A DNA stretch of 64,000 bases from the NCBI RefSeq assembly GCF_015832195.1, contig NC_052033.1, positions 1,922,001-1,986,000 on the forward strand, written 5' to 3'. Below are positions 1-13,204 of the stretch, piece by piece. Under the pieces are notes generated by a model. The model saw only the letters and a program-made list of their open reading frames with translations, was not told where the DNA came from and ran no database searches. Both the position numbers and the translations under genes were made by a program. The first letter of the stretch is position 1. Each line of letters opens with the position of its first letter. This stretch comes from Motacilla alba alba. Taxonomy: Eukaryota; Chordata; Aves; Passeriformes; Motacillidae.

Positions 1-51
1 CTGCTGGGCTCCGGCTCCTCCAGCTCAGCAGAGGCCTTGAAGGAATTCCCA
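1..51 (-). CDS. ST6GALNAC2: ST6GALNAC2 coding exon 2, partial (cut by window edge)
   Basis: On the minus strand a pyrimidine-rich tract ends in a CAG acceptor at 54-52, and the open frame starts at 51. Exon 1 ends two bases into a codon (AG), and the first base here (T) completes it as Ser, giving a continuous frame that reads SGNSFKASAELEEPEPS. The phase match and the stem-like acidic sequence after a type II membrane anchor support this as exon 2. The rest of the gene lies left of the window. The main doubt is that only 51 nt are visible. Confidence 0.55.
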
Positions 52-3000
52 CTGGGATGGGGGAAACATATGGCAGAGTTAAAAATCCATTGCTTGGGAA
101 CTGGGGAAGCCCAGAGGGCAGGGGCCTCCCAGTTCCTGCCAGGATGGCTGAGCATCTTCCCTCCTTACCTCTCCAAGCTGCCTCCAAGAGCCCCCCTGTG
201 GCTGCCGGCTGCCTGCGGTGTCCCTGAGGGAGCCAGGACCAGCGGCCCCGGCTGCAGCAAGCTGGGAGAAAACAAGCGAGGGCTCAGCTGAGGAGGTGAC
301 ACTGAGCACCCTGACATCCCCACGACCCCTCCATTTATCTCCTCTTCACCACTGCCTGTGCCCACCTCATGCCCATCTGCAGGTGGAGAGATGAGGTTTT
401 GCGAAATACAGGGTTTGTGCAGCCACCATCTGTTGGTGGGTCCCACCTCCAGGACTCCCACGTACCAAAAACAACACCCAGCCCAGCCTGCAGCCTTGGG
501 GAATCCTGCTGAGACCTCCCTGGCTCTTCCCACCACCCCGCCACTCCTGAGTCTGAAGAGGACCAGGCTGGAATAAACTGGACAGGCCAGCAGGACACAT
601 TTAATTGTTCTACTGGAGAAGCAATCAGCAACTGGGCTCTGGAGGTTCTCGGGGTGCATGGGACACCCTCTGCCATGGGGGTGGCTGCAGCATGCCCTGA
701 TCCTTCATTAGCAGCAGGGGCTGCCCTCCCTGAGCAACTTGGGGTGCCCTGAGCCCCACGGGGCCAGGCTGAGCTGACCCAGCCCCTGGGGGGGCACTGG
801 GGCTGGGGGTGGGCAGGCGAGCAGGAGGTGGGAGCCCACCGGAGGGAACAGGCTCCCATTCATCCCCACACAGAAAGGCCCTTCAGAGCCCCCGGCCCCG
901 CCGCCAGCCCGGGCGGCAGGTGCTGTGGCCAGAAGGGGGCTATTGTGGAGGAGACAAGGGCTCCTTGTTACAGGATCCCTGCCTGGGAGCCTGGGGACAG
1001 GTAAAGGCAGGTGGGGAGCGGAGCTCACCCCCCCGCCCCTGCTGGCACGACGTGTCCTGGCACAGGGGCACAGCGGGCGTTGGGTTTCTGTCCCTGTCAC
1101 GGCCCCTGTCAACACCAGCAGCACCCACAGCCCTGCCCAGGAGCAGATCCAAACCCATCTGCCACCCAAACCCAGCTCCGTGCCACTCTGTGGGCATGGC
1201 ATGACATGGGGGGACAGCCCAGCACGCTGCTTGGGGTCTGGAGCATCTCCCCAGGCATGGATGGAAGGGCAGCACCAAGCAGGTTTTATTCCCAGTACTT
1301 TCCTTGCACCATCCCAGTGCTGCCAGCTCTGGGCAGGGCATGCTGAGGGTGCTGAGCCCCAACAGTGGAGCAGGGCAGCTTTTGAATCAAGTCTGTGTGC
1401 TGTCTCATGGGAAGTCAGGTTCCAGCAGGAGCAGGGCCCTGCAAAGCCCACTCTGAACAGCCCAGGGGTCAGCACATCAGGGCCCCCCCAGCTCACCCCT
1501 GAGGCTCATCCTGAGACCGCCTGAGCAGGCAGAGAGAGGAGGGAGGGAAAATCCCAAGAGGGTCCACCAAGATGGGACTGAGCCATCCCAGAGAGATGCA
1601 GCAGGGCCTTTCTGGTGTTACCCTGCATCATCCAACTAACCCCAGCCTGAGCGAACTTGTCTATTCCGTTGGCTTGCAGGGGGCAGTGCAGGGTCTGCTC
1701 ACAGCAAGGGCAAGGCCATCAGAGGCTGTACCAGGCCTGGTGGTTGCGCTGGCAGCTGCTCTTTCAGCCCTGGTACTGACAGCACATCCTCCAGGGCAAA
1801 GCTCTCCCACACAAGTGTCCCACAGCTCTGCACCCCGAGTGGGCTCAGCCCGGGGAACTGCCCTGGGGCGCAGGGAGCTGCCCAGCCCCAGGGAGCTGCC
1901 CAGCCACCACCCAACAGATGGACCAGGGACTGGGGAAATCTCCCTGCTCCAACGCCAAGCTGGCTCCTGCGAAGCACTGAAGCCCCTGGGTTGGCCGCTC
2001 ATCCATTTTCTGGCCACAGACATGCAGCCCCCCACCAAACCCTGAGGCTGTAACCCTCACCCACCATGCCCAGGCTTGAGCTGCATCCAAGCAGCCTCTC
2101 CCAGCCCCACCACCTCCCCAGCCCTTCCCACCAGGCTCACAAGCCCCAGCTGCCCATCTCTGCCCACCCAGTCCCTCCCCAGCTCTCCTGCTCCTGTTTC
2201 TTCCCTTTCCCTTCCCTGGCTCACGCAGTGCCTGCAGCACAAGGCAGAGCCCTGGGCAGTGGCAGCGCGAGGGTGCCGCACTGCTTTCTGAGCTGCCAGG
2301 GATCTGTGGGAGCCCCAAGAGGCTCAGCCTGGCTGTGCCCAGGATGGAGGGAGGTGGGCACAGGCAGCCTGGCAGCTTGGCTCCTGCTGACCTTCCATGG
2401 GAGCTGGGCCCCAACCCCACCCATGGCCGGACACAGTGGGTGGCACCTGCTCATCGCTTCTTCCAGGCTTTGTGCTGAACTGATAAATCAGTGCCAGCAC
2501 CTCCCTGCACTTGCTTGCCAGCTGTGGGTGCTGGAGCCAGCAGCTCTCCAGCATTGCTGCTGCCCAAACCCTGCTGGGAAGGGCGTGGGGCAGCCGGCCC
2601 CCCACCACACAGCATCTCAGCAGCGTGACGGGGAGCCAAGTGCTTTGACGTCACCTGCCAGGATGTGGTGAAGCACCTCGTGCTGCTTGGTTGACTCAGA
2701 AGATGACAATCCTGCCCAGGACGGACAGATGCACAATGGGGCTGTGGGAAGGAGTGGCTGTGGCTGCCCGGGCACCGGTGGTGGCAGCAGAGCCAGCCAA
2801 GGCTGGGTGCGCTCCCTCACCATCGTGACATTCACAGATATGACGTTTCTGGTCCAAGGCCATCCCTCATTTCCGGAAGATAACGCTGTGTGTGAGTGTT
2901 GTGAGCACACACTCCAGCCTTATCTTCAGCAAATACTCCCAGGGCCTCACAGAAACATTTGAGGGAGCCAAAACAGCAACAAGAACCCGCTCTTGCTCCA

Positions 3001-5222
3001 TCTCACCACGAAGGGCTGAGCTCCAGAAGCATCTTTCCCTGGTGCAGAGCAGGAGTGGCACAGCAAGGCTGGGCAGAGCTCTGTGCTCATCCCATCTGCC
3101 CTGAGAAAAAAGCCACAAGCGCAGCCAGCAGCTCACCAGTGGGGTTTGGGAGAGATGGACGGGCAGGGAGTGGGACAGGGCACAGCTGAACCCCAGGGGA
3201 TTTGATTCTCTCCATCCCAGCTCTGCAGGGAACAGGGCATTTGCTCACTTCCATGGGGCCACCAGCTTTGTGCAGAACTGGAGGGGGACTTGGCATTGCT
3301 GTGGGGATCGGGTTCTGGGGTGACCTGGTGCTGGCAGCAGCCACCATCCATCAGAGACCAGCTTCCTCCTGATCCCCTTCGTCCCCCTGTGCCTCTGCAT
3401 GGAGCCACTGCTCACACAAACCTCCTGCTGGAACCGAGTCACCTGCACCCAGAGGTGAGGGCTCTGACCCTCCTGTCCCCGCTGGCAGAGCAGGAAATGA
3501 GTGCTCTGTGATGGCACCTCTGCCTTGTGAAATGGCCAGCCCAGTTCCAGCTCTGGACTCAGCTGGCAGGGCAGCACCAGTTCCTCCAGGGACACAGCTC
3601 TGTTGGGATGAGCAGCACTCATGCAGTGCCACATTTGGAAAGACCGGGAATTGAGGCAAACAGACAGCACTCTGGCTTGGGTTTAGCTGTAGGGGTTGAG
3701 TTAAAGCCAAGAGGAGAGTACAGGAGGGCTTTGGAGCACAGGTCAGCTCTGTGTTACCTCCCCTGGGCCCCTCTCCGGGGCTGGACAAGCTGACCCTTGG
3801 TCCCATCAGTCAGGGGCTGGAGCCTGGGCTGGCTTTCCAAGGAAGGTGACCTGGGGCTGCAGCAGGTCCAGGCAGGGTTAGTCTGGCACGTAGTGGGGGG
3901 AACCTGCTCCCTGCTTCCATCCCATGGGTTTTCTCCACACCCATAGACCCTGTGTCAGGGGGTATGGTTTCCGTTCCATTCCCAGCTCCAGCATGGGCCA
4001 TGGGCATGTTCTGCTGCCCTCATGGGCCTCAGTTTCCCCTCCCGTGGACATCAAGCTCTTTGCGGGGAGCTGCTCACACCCCAGCTGTGACTGCCCTGGG
4101 CAGTTTCTGGTAACGCTGCTGCTGGCCCCGCTGAGCACCCAGCATGGAGAGGGTGGAAAGAGCCACTGCAGATCCTCCTGATCCACCAGCCCGGCAGGAG
4201 AGGGGACCTCTGCCTTTGGCACGGTGGCATCGGGCAAGGAGAGCTCCCAGCTGGGGAAGAGAGAAGGTCTGAAGCCCGGGGCAGCTCATCCGGCTGCGTC
4301 CTCAGCAAATCCCGCTGCAAATCTCACCCTGTGCAGGACCGGCCCCGGTCCCCACAGCATCCTCCGTTCCAGCTGGGCTCTGTCACACCGATGGCACCCA
4401 AAAGCACCCAGGAGGAGGTGAGGGACACCCACAGCGCTCTCCTGGCCAGCACCTGATGCTCGCAGGGGACAGGGCAGCTGGTCCCGCAGCCCCAGCGCCG
4501 TGCGGGCTCCTTCCCCCGCCCGCTCATCCGCACCCGGCGGGGCTCCCCGGGGCAGCCCGGCACCCCTGCTCTGGGCACGGGGGAGGCTCGGAAGGGGCTC
4601 CGGGAGGTTTGGAGGATGCAGGGGAGGCAGACAAAGGGGCAGTTGCAAATTGCTGGAGTTTGGAAAATGCTGCAGCCCGGAGTTCGCGAGCGGCGTGGGC
4701 AGTCCGGGCGATCCGAGACCGGGGCAGCCGTGCCCTCCCTCTGCAAGGGGGGTCTGTGCAGCTCGGTGGGGGCCGAACCTCCCCCAGGACAAGCAGCGGG
4801 CTCCGATCCCGCCCCAGCCCGGCGGGAACACGCGGCGGCTCCGGCCGGCAGCCGGGGCGGGTTTGATCCCCACCCTCAGCCGCCCCTGCTCTCAGCTCTG
4901 GTTTCTCGGCACTGTGATGCGCTGAACCCTTGCAGGGGTTCAGCCCAGTGCGGGGACCCTTGCAGAGCCCCCGTGGCCTTGGGGTCCCGCTCCGGGCAGC
5001 GCTGGGCTCGGCCGGGGGTCGCGGGCAGGAGCCGCTGCCCAAAACTCCTCAGAGCGGGGGCAGAGCCCGCTGCCAGCCCATTTCCCAAAGCGGCCGGGGG
5101 CAGAGCTGGGATCACCTGCCCTAAGGGGCCCACACCGGCACCCCGATTCCCCCTCCCCATCCCAGCGCACGGGATTTACAGATCCCTGCCTCCCAGCTCT
5201 CTCCCATCCCCGTCCCCCTTAC
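52..5222 (-). other. ST6GALNAC2: ST6GALNAC2 intron 1
   Basis: About 5.2 kb separates the GT donor (5222-5221, GTAAGG on the minus strand) from the acceptor at 53-52. The sequence is GC-rich, and many long open frames occur on both strands by composition alone. None shows a recognisable domain or splice-supported exon. The part above about 4480 belongs to the promoter CpG island. No other gene is seen here. Confidence 0.5.
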
Positions 5223-5560
5223 CTGGCTATGATCTTCTGGCCGGTGGGCGCCTCCACCGTAGCGCGGTAGTGACTGTAGAGGAGCAGGGAGGACGTTAAA
5301 CCTGCCATGAGCAGAAGGCAAAGCCTTTTCCAGTGCGGGGACCCCATCCTGGGCAGTTCGGCCGCTGGAGCCGCGCAGGCGAGCGGAGCGTGGCAGCCAG
5401 CCCCGGGCACGCAAACTTCCCGGCGCCGCTGCTCTCCCAGCCCGGTGGGCGCGGACCCCGCTGCGGGCTGGCTCCGTCCTGCCCCGGGTGCCCAGCCGCA
5501 CTTTGGAGCAGGCTGGGATATTCCTCCGGAGCGGTGGGAGGGAGGGTGTAAGCCGGAGGG
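4480..5560. promoter_or_regulatory. CpG island at the ST6GALNAC2 5' end
   Basis: CpG dinucleotides are frequent here compared with the flanks, with several GC-box-like stretches. The island covers the ST6GALNAC2 first coding exon and the start of intron 1, the usual place for a vertebrate CpG-island promoter. No clear TATA box is seen at a suitable distance. The exact transcription start cannot be placed from sequence alone. Confidence 0.6.
5223..5347 (-). CDS. ST6GALNAC2: ST6GALNAC2 coding exon 1 (cytoplasmic tail and signal anchor)
   Basis: This exon encodes the N-terminus of alpha-N-acetylgalactosaminide alpha-2,6-sialyltransferase 2, a Golgi enzyme of family GT29 that adds sialic acid to O-linked GalNAc, especially on core 1 glycans. 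It starts [16 protein letters not shown]: a short basic tail, then a hydrophobic segment at about residues 9-24, then the start of the stem. The ATG at 5347 has A at -3 and G at +4. The exon ends in an AG|GTAAGG donor, phase 2, as in exon 1 of the paralogue ST6GALNAC1 in this window. Identity rests on position beside ST6GALNAC1, the type II topology and the exon phase; the catalytic exons are outside the window. An in-frame ATG 91 codons upstream (5620) is not interrupted by a stop, but would bury the anchor inside the protein. Confidence 0.8.
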
Positions 5561-5670
5561 AGGAGGCACCAGGCTGACTGGTTCAGACTTGCTGAGAAAA
5601 AAAGCACTTTTGAGCTGCATTTTCTCCGAGCTGGGGATTAAACATTACCCAGACCAGAAGGGAACTGAGA

Positions 5671-5705
5671 TTTTTTTTTTTCTTTTTCTTTTTTTTTTTT
5701 TTTTT
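5671..5705. repeat. T-rich low-complexity tract
   Basis: A run of 35 bases that is almost entirely T, broken only by two C bases. It lies about 330 bp upstream of the ST6GALNAC2 start codon and may be a poly(dA:dT) nucleosome-excluding tract. Confidence 0.9.
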
Positions 5706-8458
5706 ACCTCCTCTTCATTCTACCCACCCACGGCTCATAAGCAGGGTTCCCCTTTTTCTAACTTTCTTGTCCGACTCAAACACGTGCGTGTTTGGGCTGC
5801 ACCCACACGGACACCCGGCGGCCCCACGGTGCCACCCCCGAGCATAATAATTCTTCTTATTATGGTTATTTTGTGCTACTCAGAAACCGCAGGCTCTGAA
5901 GTCGGGACCCCAACAGCAGCACCCTGTTGCAGCCACCCGGTGACCCCGCCAGGAGGGCACAAATGTGGGGAAAAGGGGGGACACTGATGGGGCACTGCCT
6001 CTAAAGAGGAGGGGGGACACGGTTGGGGTGCTGCCCCCCGGTCCCTGGCCACGTTCTGGCTGAATGGATCGCCTGCATTTGCAGCAAACAAAACCTTTCT
6101 GGGCTTTGTGGCAAGCTCGACAAAGAGTTTGGGTTGGAGAAAAGGAGAAACAGGTTTGGGGGAAATTTTGCATGAATTATTTTGGTATTTTCGGAGAGGA
6201 TGTGCTCCAGTTTCTTTTTCGAAAGAATATCTTGGTGTTATTTTAGTTCAACTCCGAAGGAACCAGCCTGCGAACTGAAGGATATGCATACCAAAATGTT
6301 TGTTGCAGTGGGGGAAGGGACTCAGCAGGCAAACAAGCCTTTTCAGTTGAACTGTAGAGATTTGGGTGGTTGGATTTTTAGGAAGTTACCAGACGTGGGG
6401 AGCAGCACTTGGTGAGCCCTGCTCCATCCAAACCCTTTGCGTGCAGCTCCATGAGCACTCATGTGTTGTTCCAGGCTCTCATACACCTCCAGCCCCTTCA
6501 CAAATACCCTCTTGCATTATACAGCCCCAAAGTTTGGGCCCAAACTGTATCCCTTCCCTGAGTCCCACTGTGCCTGCATTTTCCCCAACACTCCTTTATC
6601 CCCTCAGATCCAACCACTCCCCACTTCCTTTCCAGCCTGCCCAGACAGGTTCAAATGAAGATAAAAGCAAAGCACATTTTAACAGGAGTTTTCTTCAATC
6701 TCCACTTGCTTCCATTACTAGAGATCCCTCCATTGCCAGCCCTGTCCTCTGGGAATTTTGGCTGTGTGGGGGTGGCACCGCGTTGGTATCCATGAAGTGC
6801 CAGGCTGTGGTGCGAACGCGGGAGCAGCTCTGTGCCTGAGGCTGGCAGCGCTGTCACTGCTGGCCTTGTCCCACTGGGAGAGAGGACACTGGACCTGGGA
6901 CACCACAAAGGGATGGTGGCCAGGCTGATTTCAAAGCAGACTTGCAGGGAGCCCTCCCTGCTGCTGTGCAGGGGAGCTGTGGCAGGAAGGCTGGCTGGGC
7001 ACTGGCTGTCTCGGGGAAGGAGAGAACAGCTGGAAGCACAGAACAGACCATGACCACTTGGACACACAGGGGTGAGACTGAGCTTAAAGCCCAGCTGGAG
7101 CTAAAGCTGAGGAAGGACAGCAGGAAGAGGGGGTCACATGTACCCCAGTTGCAAAAGGCAGCTCAGAGAAATGGGGGTGCGTCGATGGAGGGGTTTGGTG
7201 CTTTTTGCCTCTATCACTAAAGCTGCTCCCAGACCTCAGGGTGCAGGCATTTTCTGGAAGACTCAGAGCCAGCAGAGCATGGTTGAGTCTGGGGTCCTGC
7301 TCAGAGTCCCCCAGCCTGGAGCTGTCCCCACCCTGTGTGACCCAGGGTCTGCCTTGCTCTGCCTTGCTCATCGCTGGATGTGCTCCCTGCCATCCAGTGC
7401 CTTGGCTCACGTGCTCTTGACTCTGGCCCCTCGTTAACCACAGCTAATTATTACCAACTGCTCGAGTAAGTCACAAGGGACACAGCAAGGCTTGGCTCCA
7501 GATGGATGACCAATGGTCCAGGGGAAGTGACCTGGGGAAAGTCAGGAATTTACCATTTGGAAACATTTATGGCCCAATCATGCAAATGCTGGTGGAGTGG
7601 CAGCTTCAAGGGCTAGAGGAGCTGGTTTCTTCACATCTCGCTGTTTCCATGATATATGGTTTTCTACTGTTGGTTTTATTTTCAGCGGGGTGAAAATGAG
7701 ATGCACAGTTCTTCATCTGCTCTACTTGTTTTGTGCTACAATGCATTTTGGACTATGCCCCAAAATTAAGTGGTGCTTAATTTAGAAGTTAAATAAGTGT
7801 GAAAAACCTTTTAGGATGGTAGTTGCCAAATAAAGATTAGGAAAAGAACATAAAAGAAATTACAATGGAAACCAGCAAGTATCATTTTTAGCCTGGGCTT
7901 TTTATTCCAGTGATTACTCCTTGGAAACAGAACCCAATCCCTCCCTGTGGCTAGAGAGCACAAGAGGAGAATAAACATATTTTGCACCAGCTGGCTGCCA
8001 GCCACAGGTTGGTGGAGGAAAATCTCATGGTCTTTGCCATGATGAAGTGTGCAGGTGGGAGAATGAGATCTCCAAAAATCTCCTGGAGGATTCATACATC
8101 CAAATTCCTTCAGCACGGGTCAGAGGTACATTTAAGAAAGTGCCAAAAACCTGCTCACCGAGCAGGTCCCTGAAACGCAGAGTTGTGTCACCCCCGAGAA
8201 CGAGGGCCATATGGCTGCCTGCGGAGGCACGGCCACGGCAGCATGAAAAATTCATCAGCAGATGTCCCGGGAGGTGACGCAGGGCCCCTGCCTGCCAGGC
8301 AGGGAGGGCAGCGGGAGCAGCTCGGCCACAGCTCCCCTCGCCCAGGGCAAACGGGGTCAGGCACCCCTGACGCTCCGCTCGGCTCTGTGTTCCATTTGTA
8401 GGTGTTACTACAACCAAGGGCAGGAGAAGTGACCACACGGAGGATGCCTGGAGATCCG

Positions 8459-8502
8459 GGTGACAGCAGGGTGACAGCAGGGTGACAGCAGGGTGACAGC
8501 AG
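8459..8502. repeat. 11-bp tandem repeat, four copies
   Basis: Four perfect tandem copies of the unit GGTGACAGCAG. The array is likely to vary in length between individuals. No function is suggested. Confidence 0.9.
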
Positions 8503-8589
8503 GGCACTGGCAGCACTTGGCTGTGGGACCAGAGATGCTCAGGGCTGGGCTCTGCCCTTCCGCCCACACCCCCAGGCTGCAGGGGGGGA

Positions 8590-9052
8590 AAGGGGTTCAG
8601 GGGTGCAGCAAAACTGCTCAGAGAAGGGCAACGAAGCTGGGGAAGGGTATGGAACACAAATCCTATGAGGAGGAGCTGAGGGAGCTGGAGCTGTTTAGCC
8701 TGGAGAAGAGGAGGCTTTATCACTCTCTACAAGTCCCTGACAGGAGGGTGTAGCCAGCTGGGGATCGGTCTCTTCTCCCTGCAAACCAGTGACAGGATGA
8801 GAAGACATAGTCCTGTGCCAGGGGACCTCTAGGTTGGACATGAGGAGGAATTTCTTCTCAGAAAGGGCTGTCAGGCATTGGAATGGGCTGCCCAGGGAGG
8901 CGGTGGAGTCACTGTCCCTGAAGGGGTTTAAGGAAAGGCTGGGTGTGGCACTCAGTGCCATGGACTAGTTGACAAGGTGGTGTTCAGTCAAAGGTTGGAA
9001 TCAATGATGTCAGAGGCCTTTTCCAGCCAAAGGGATTCTGTGACTCTGTAAT
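8590..9052 (+). mobile_element. CR1 LINE fragment, 3' end
   Basis: The sequence has the hallmarks of the avian CR1 3' part: a segment of type GAGGAGGAATTTCTTCTC, a segment like GGGCTGCCCAGGGAGG, and a terminus of repeated ATTCTGTG-like octamers at about 9037-9052. It is 5' truncated and in plus orientation. The reverse transcriptase frame is absent or decayed. Confidence 0.88.
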
Positions 9053-12000
9053 CTTTGTGCCACTGTGGCAGGAGGTGGCACCCTGTATTCCCCTCCTGCC
9101 CTTCCCCAAAGCAGGAAGGTTCTTGGGGTAAGCCATATGCTGAGGTGGCAGGTCAGGACCTCATGAGCAGTGGCAGGATGTGGCTTAGGCTGGCTCGTGT
9201 TGGCTCGCTCCCCTTGGCCCTGCTGGCCCAGCCCAGCTCTTATCTCGGGTGCCTGAGCATGGCAGAGCCCTTGGTCAGCCCTTGAACCCACAGTTCAAAG
9301 GCCATCCCCTCTCCACTGGCATGAGGCAACCTGGGAGGCTCTGAGCCATGCCAGGAGGGGTGCAGAGCAGGGAAATGCCTCTGAGAAATTAGGGTGATGA
9401 TGCAAACCACTGCCTTCCCCCTCCCTGGGGCACCAAGAAGATATCTTTGACCAAGATGTCATCTCTGGACCAAGCAGAGCAGATGTTGGCTGATCCTGCC
9501 CTGTTCTTAGCAGTGCAACCAGTCCCTGAGGTCTGCTCAAAGCCACATGTCCCTGGGGTCAGGCCAGGCTCTGTCCCCAAAGCTGGGGAGAGGGGACACC
9601 ATGTTTGAGTGAGGTTGGTGACCCAGCCCCTTGTCCACCCCCCTGTGTGGGCCCATCTGACACTGCATGGCTGCCATGGGAGGGATGGAGGGAGCCTTGG
9701 GATGTCCCCAGGACTCAGGAAGTGTCTTTCCAGAATTTACCACCCCAAGGGCTGGGCAGGCCAAGCTGGGAAAGCCCTGCAGCACCCAAGGTCCTGTTGC
9801 TCAGCCTGGCAGAGGAGCCCTGCTGCACCCCCTGGAGCTGTTTACCTGCAGGGCCCTGCTCCAGCACCTGGAGGTGCTTTTTGCACAACAAAGCCATGGG
9901 CTGCTCCTTTATCTTGTTCTCCCTCCCCTATTATCAATAGTTTTTCTGGTCCAACTGGATTTACCTGCTACCACATCCCCAAGAAAGGGAGAAGGTCCAC
10001 ACAGAGGAGGCGAGGAGGGGAAACCTTCCACCTTCTGCCCCCAAGGCCTGCCCAAAACCTCTCAGCAACTGAGGAACACTGACAGCACCTGCTGAGTCCC
10101 CAGCACAGAGCTTTTTGTGCTGACCTGGAGCAGGCACACAGCTCTGCCACACTCCCACAGCATCCCATCAGCCACAGAAGCTGGAGAGTAACCCATCCAC
10201 AGGGAGCAAGTCCATGCTGGAAAGCTAGGTGCTGTTATCCAGCTCTGGCTGCTCCGTGCCTCCCTGAGACAGGAGTGACAATATGGATGTGCCACCATGG
10301 CATGAGGTTGCCTTGGAGCCCTGTGTGGCATACACAGCGGCTCCCTCTAGCACCTGGTTGGGTTTGGGGTTGGCTGCCACCTTTAGGAGGTACCTCAAAC
10401 CTCAGGACATGGTGCAGAGCCCACCTTGTCCCAGGTCCTGGTAAGGCCAAACCCAGAGAGGAGCCAGAGAGCAGGGCTGCACTGACCAGGAGCAGGGACC
10501 AGATGGGCTCTGCACACTCACTCGTCCCCAAAATGCAGCCCTGTGCCCCAGCAAGCCCATGTCTGCTTCCTCCTGCTTCAGCTGCAGTCAAGGAGCTGTG
10601 AACACACAGCAGGACAGGGTGGTCTCTGCTCCTGCTCTGCAGGTGAGCAGCCACACTCAAAGAGGGAAGAGGTGGAAATGAAGCAATGAATTTGAGTCCC
10701 TGCCAGGAAGGTGACACCATGAGAGCTTCTGGGTGACAACTGGGTTTGGTTTCTACAATCTGGTGGGGAATATTTAAAGGCTGTTAACTCTTGAGGAACC
10801 CCAGGAGGAGTCTGGCACAGCTGCAATAACAGTTCATGGAACTCACCAAGAGATTTTGAAAAAAGCAGGGCTGACAAAACAGCAACTTCTGGACATGCTG
10901 AGGCACATGGTTTATTTATCCCCCAAATCAAATGTCTCTGTTTAAATCCTGCAGCCCCCAGAGCTCCTGGCTGGCAGTGGGGATTCCACTGCTCGCTGGC
11001 ACTGGATATTGTGTCCGTGCAGGAGTGGCTGTATCTGAGCATCCCTCGGGATTCAGACCTGACCCCACCACCTTTGCACACACCTCGTGACTGCGAGGTA
11101 CCAAAGCCGAGCTCCGTGTGTCCCCTCAGAGCCCAGGGAGCCCCCGGGCTGTCAGTGGCAGCAGCTGCAGGGCTGTGCCCAGCGCCGACACGGTGGCACA
11201 CCAGGATGTGCCAGAGCCGGCACAAGGACAGATCCCTGAACAGGAGCTGCCACCTGGTGGCACAGGGACAATCTTGGTGCCGTGCCAACCACGGAGACCT
11301 GGGTTTTGGGGTGGCCCTGCACCGTGGCACTGGCTCTGCCCAGCTGTGCTGCTTTCACCCTGGGACACTCACCCTGCTGGGAGCTTGCCCAGCCCTGAAC
11401 CTGGCTCTTGCCAAGGCTGCTCCAGCTGTAGCTGCTCTCCACAGGCTTTGTTCCCTGTGTTTGTGCCAGGCTGGAAGTTGGCAGGGAAATGCCAGCCCCA
11501 ACCCCGCTCAACTTCCTGCGGCCACGCTGGACCCGGTGCCACAAGATCAGGTGGCTCTGGCGAGGCACAGCTGGACTTGTGCCCGGGGGATGTGTCCCAG
11601 TGTGTGCCACGCCTCAGCCAGCCCACGGTGGCCTTGGTGCAGGGGGACAGGAGCAAAGCGAGGAGATGAGGGGGACCGTCAGGTCAGAGTCACTTTCCTG
11701 GGATCAGGGAGGATGTGGCTTTGAGCTCGCTGGGAAACTTCAGGCCACAGCAAAGGCTCCTCTCTCAGCCAGGATTATCCCTGATAACATCAAACTCAGC
11801 TGTGCTGAGAGAAAAGCCTGGAGGGAACAGGCTCTGGGGAAAGCCTCCCAGGAAGTTTCCTTCCCTTGCCTCTGGGAAGCCTCAACACCAGGGAAAAGCC
11901 TGGGCTGGGGGAGCAGCCAGCCCACCCCAAAGCCCCCTCACCCATGGGGAGTCCTTGCTCAGTGGGACTCAGCCCCTTCCTGCTTCCCAAAGGACAGAGG

Positions 12001-13198
12001 AACAAAAGAGGAGGAGGGGGAAGGGAAAGGTCTAAGAGAAACTTCTTCCAACTTCTCGGGAAGAGAAAAGCCCTATTCAGGCAGGAAGAATACCCGGTGG
12101 AGCTGGTCACTAAGCAACCCACAGCAATGTGGTATGGCCTGAGGGACAGGCAAGGAACAGAACTGCCTCACTGCCCACCCACAGCCCATCAGGGAGAGCC
12201 TGCAGGGCCTGGGGACCGGGCACACCAGCAGGGCCACCTGGGGACAGAGTGCACAGCCACCACGAGGGGCTGAGGCATCCAGCAGGTCCACAGCTCCTGG
12301 GTGCAGGAGTTTCTCCCCAGACAGCTCTGGATGGTGACCAGCCTCACCCAGGCTTCCCTGTTTGCTGCTCAGGAAGGATTTCTGCTCTGCTGCAAAGCCC
12401 GTGGCTCCCTCTGGGCCTGGCGTTCCCACAGGGCTGCACCATTCCCAAGAGAGCATCCAGGAGCTCCCTGCTCCCACAGACACCCTGGGCTCCAGGGGCA
12501 CAGCAGCCAGGCACAGGCTACACCCTCTCCAGAGAAGCTGAGTTCTGCATTTAGATTCTCAGTGTGGGAGGTTGTCCTTCACAAACAAACTCAGTGAGAC
12601 ATGAGAAACTGCCCGGCCTCTCTGCAGTACGTGGAAAAAGGGGAAAAGGAAATCAAGCCTGACAAACCCTGCTGACAATCCCGGCTGAAATGCCTTCCTT
12701 GGAGCCCAGAGAGTCCCTGGAGACACTGCTGCCCCCAACAAAAAATGAAATGGAAGAACACAGAAATGGAAAAACACAACCAAAGCAGGTCTGGTGAGTG
12801 TGCAGCTGGTTAACCCCAGGACATGCTCTGGACCTGCTGGGACACTGGAGGTGGCTTTTTGCCTGCACAACCCTTCATAATTTTTTCTTGAATATCTGAT
12901 ATACTTAGAGAGCAGTTGCTGGGACAAGGGCAGACTCATCAGGTGTTCACCCACTTCCTCAGGGAGGTGTTTGGCTGGTGCTGATCCCTGTCCTGCAAGG
13001 TGAACAGGTGGGGGATGCTCAGGTGTGTCTACACAAGCTGCAGAGCTTCTGCAGGTGGAGGTAATCTCATTATCCCTCAGTCCTGCTCTTTCCTGGCTTT
13101 ACCATCTGCTGTATCTCAGCCATTAAAGCATCAATTCTGCACTAAATAACCACAATCCACAGGGCTGCTGAAAGATCAGCTTGGCCAAAGTATTACCA

Positions 13199-13204
13199 TT
13201 TATT
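13199..13204 (-). terminator. ST6GALNAC1: Candidate ST6GALNAC1 polyadenylation signal
   Basis: TTTATT on the plus strand is AATAAA on the minus strand, about 970 nt downstream of the ST6GALNAC1 stop codon. This would give a 3' UTR of about 1 kb. No nearer canonical hexamer was noticed, but the choice is not proven by sequence alone. Confidence 0.4.

Larger units (their letters stand above)
5348..13180. other. Intergenic interval between ST6GALNAC2 and ST6GALNAC1
   Basis: About 8 kb lie between the ST6GALNAC2 5' end and the ST6GALNAC1 3' end. The visible content is a T-rich tract near 5.7 kb, an 11-bp tandem repeat near 8.48 kb and a CR1 fragment near 8.6-9.05 kb. The many open frames have no domain signature and no paired splice sites that I could support. 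I see no gene here. Confidence 0.5.

Noticed and set aside
165..1524. Long open frames on both strands in 0.1-1.5 kb
   Set aside because: GC-rich intron sequence produces these by chance. None has a motif of ST6GALNAC2 or any other recognised family.
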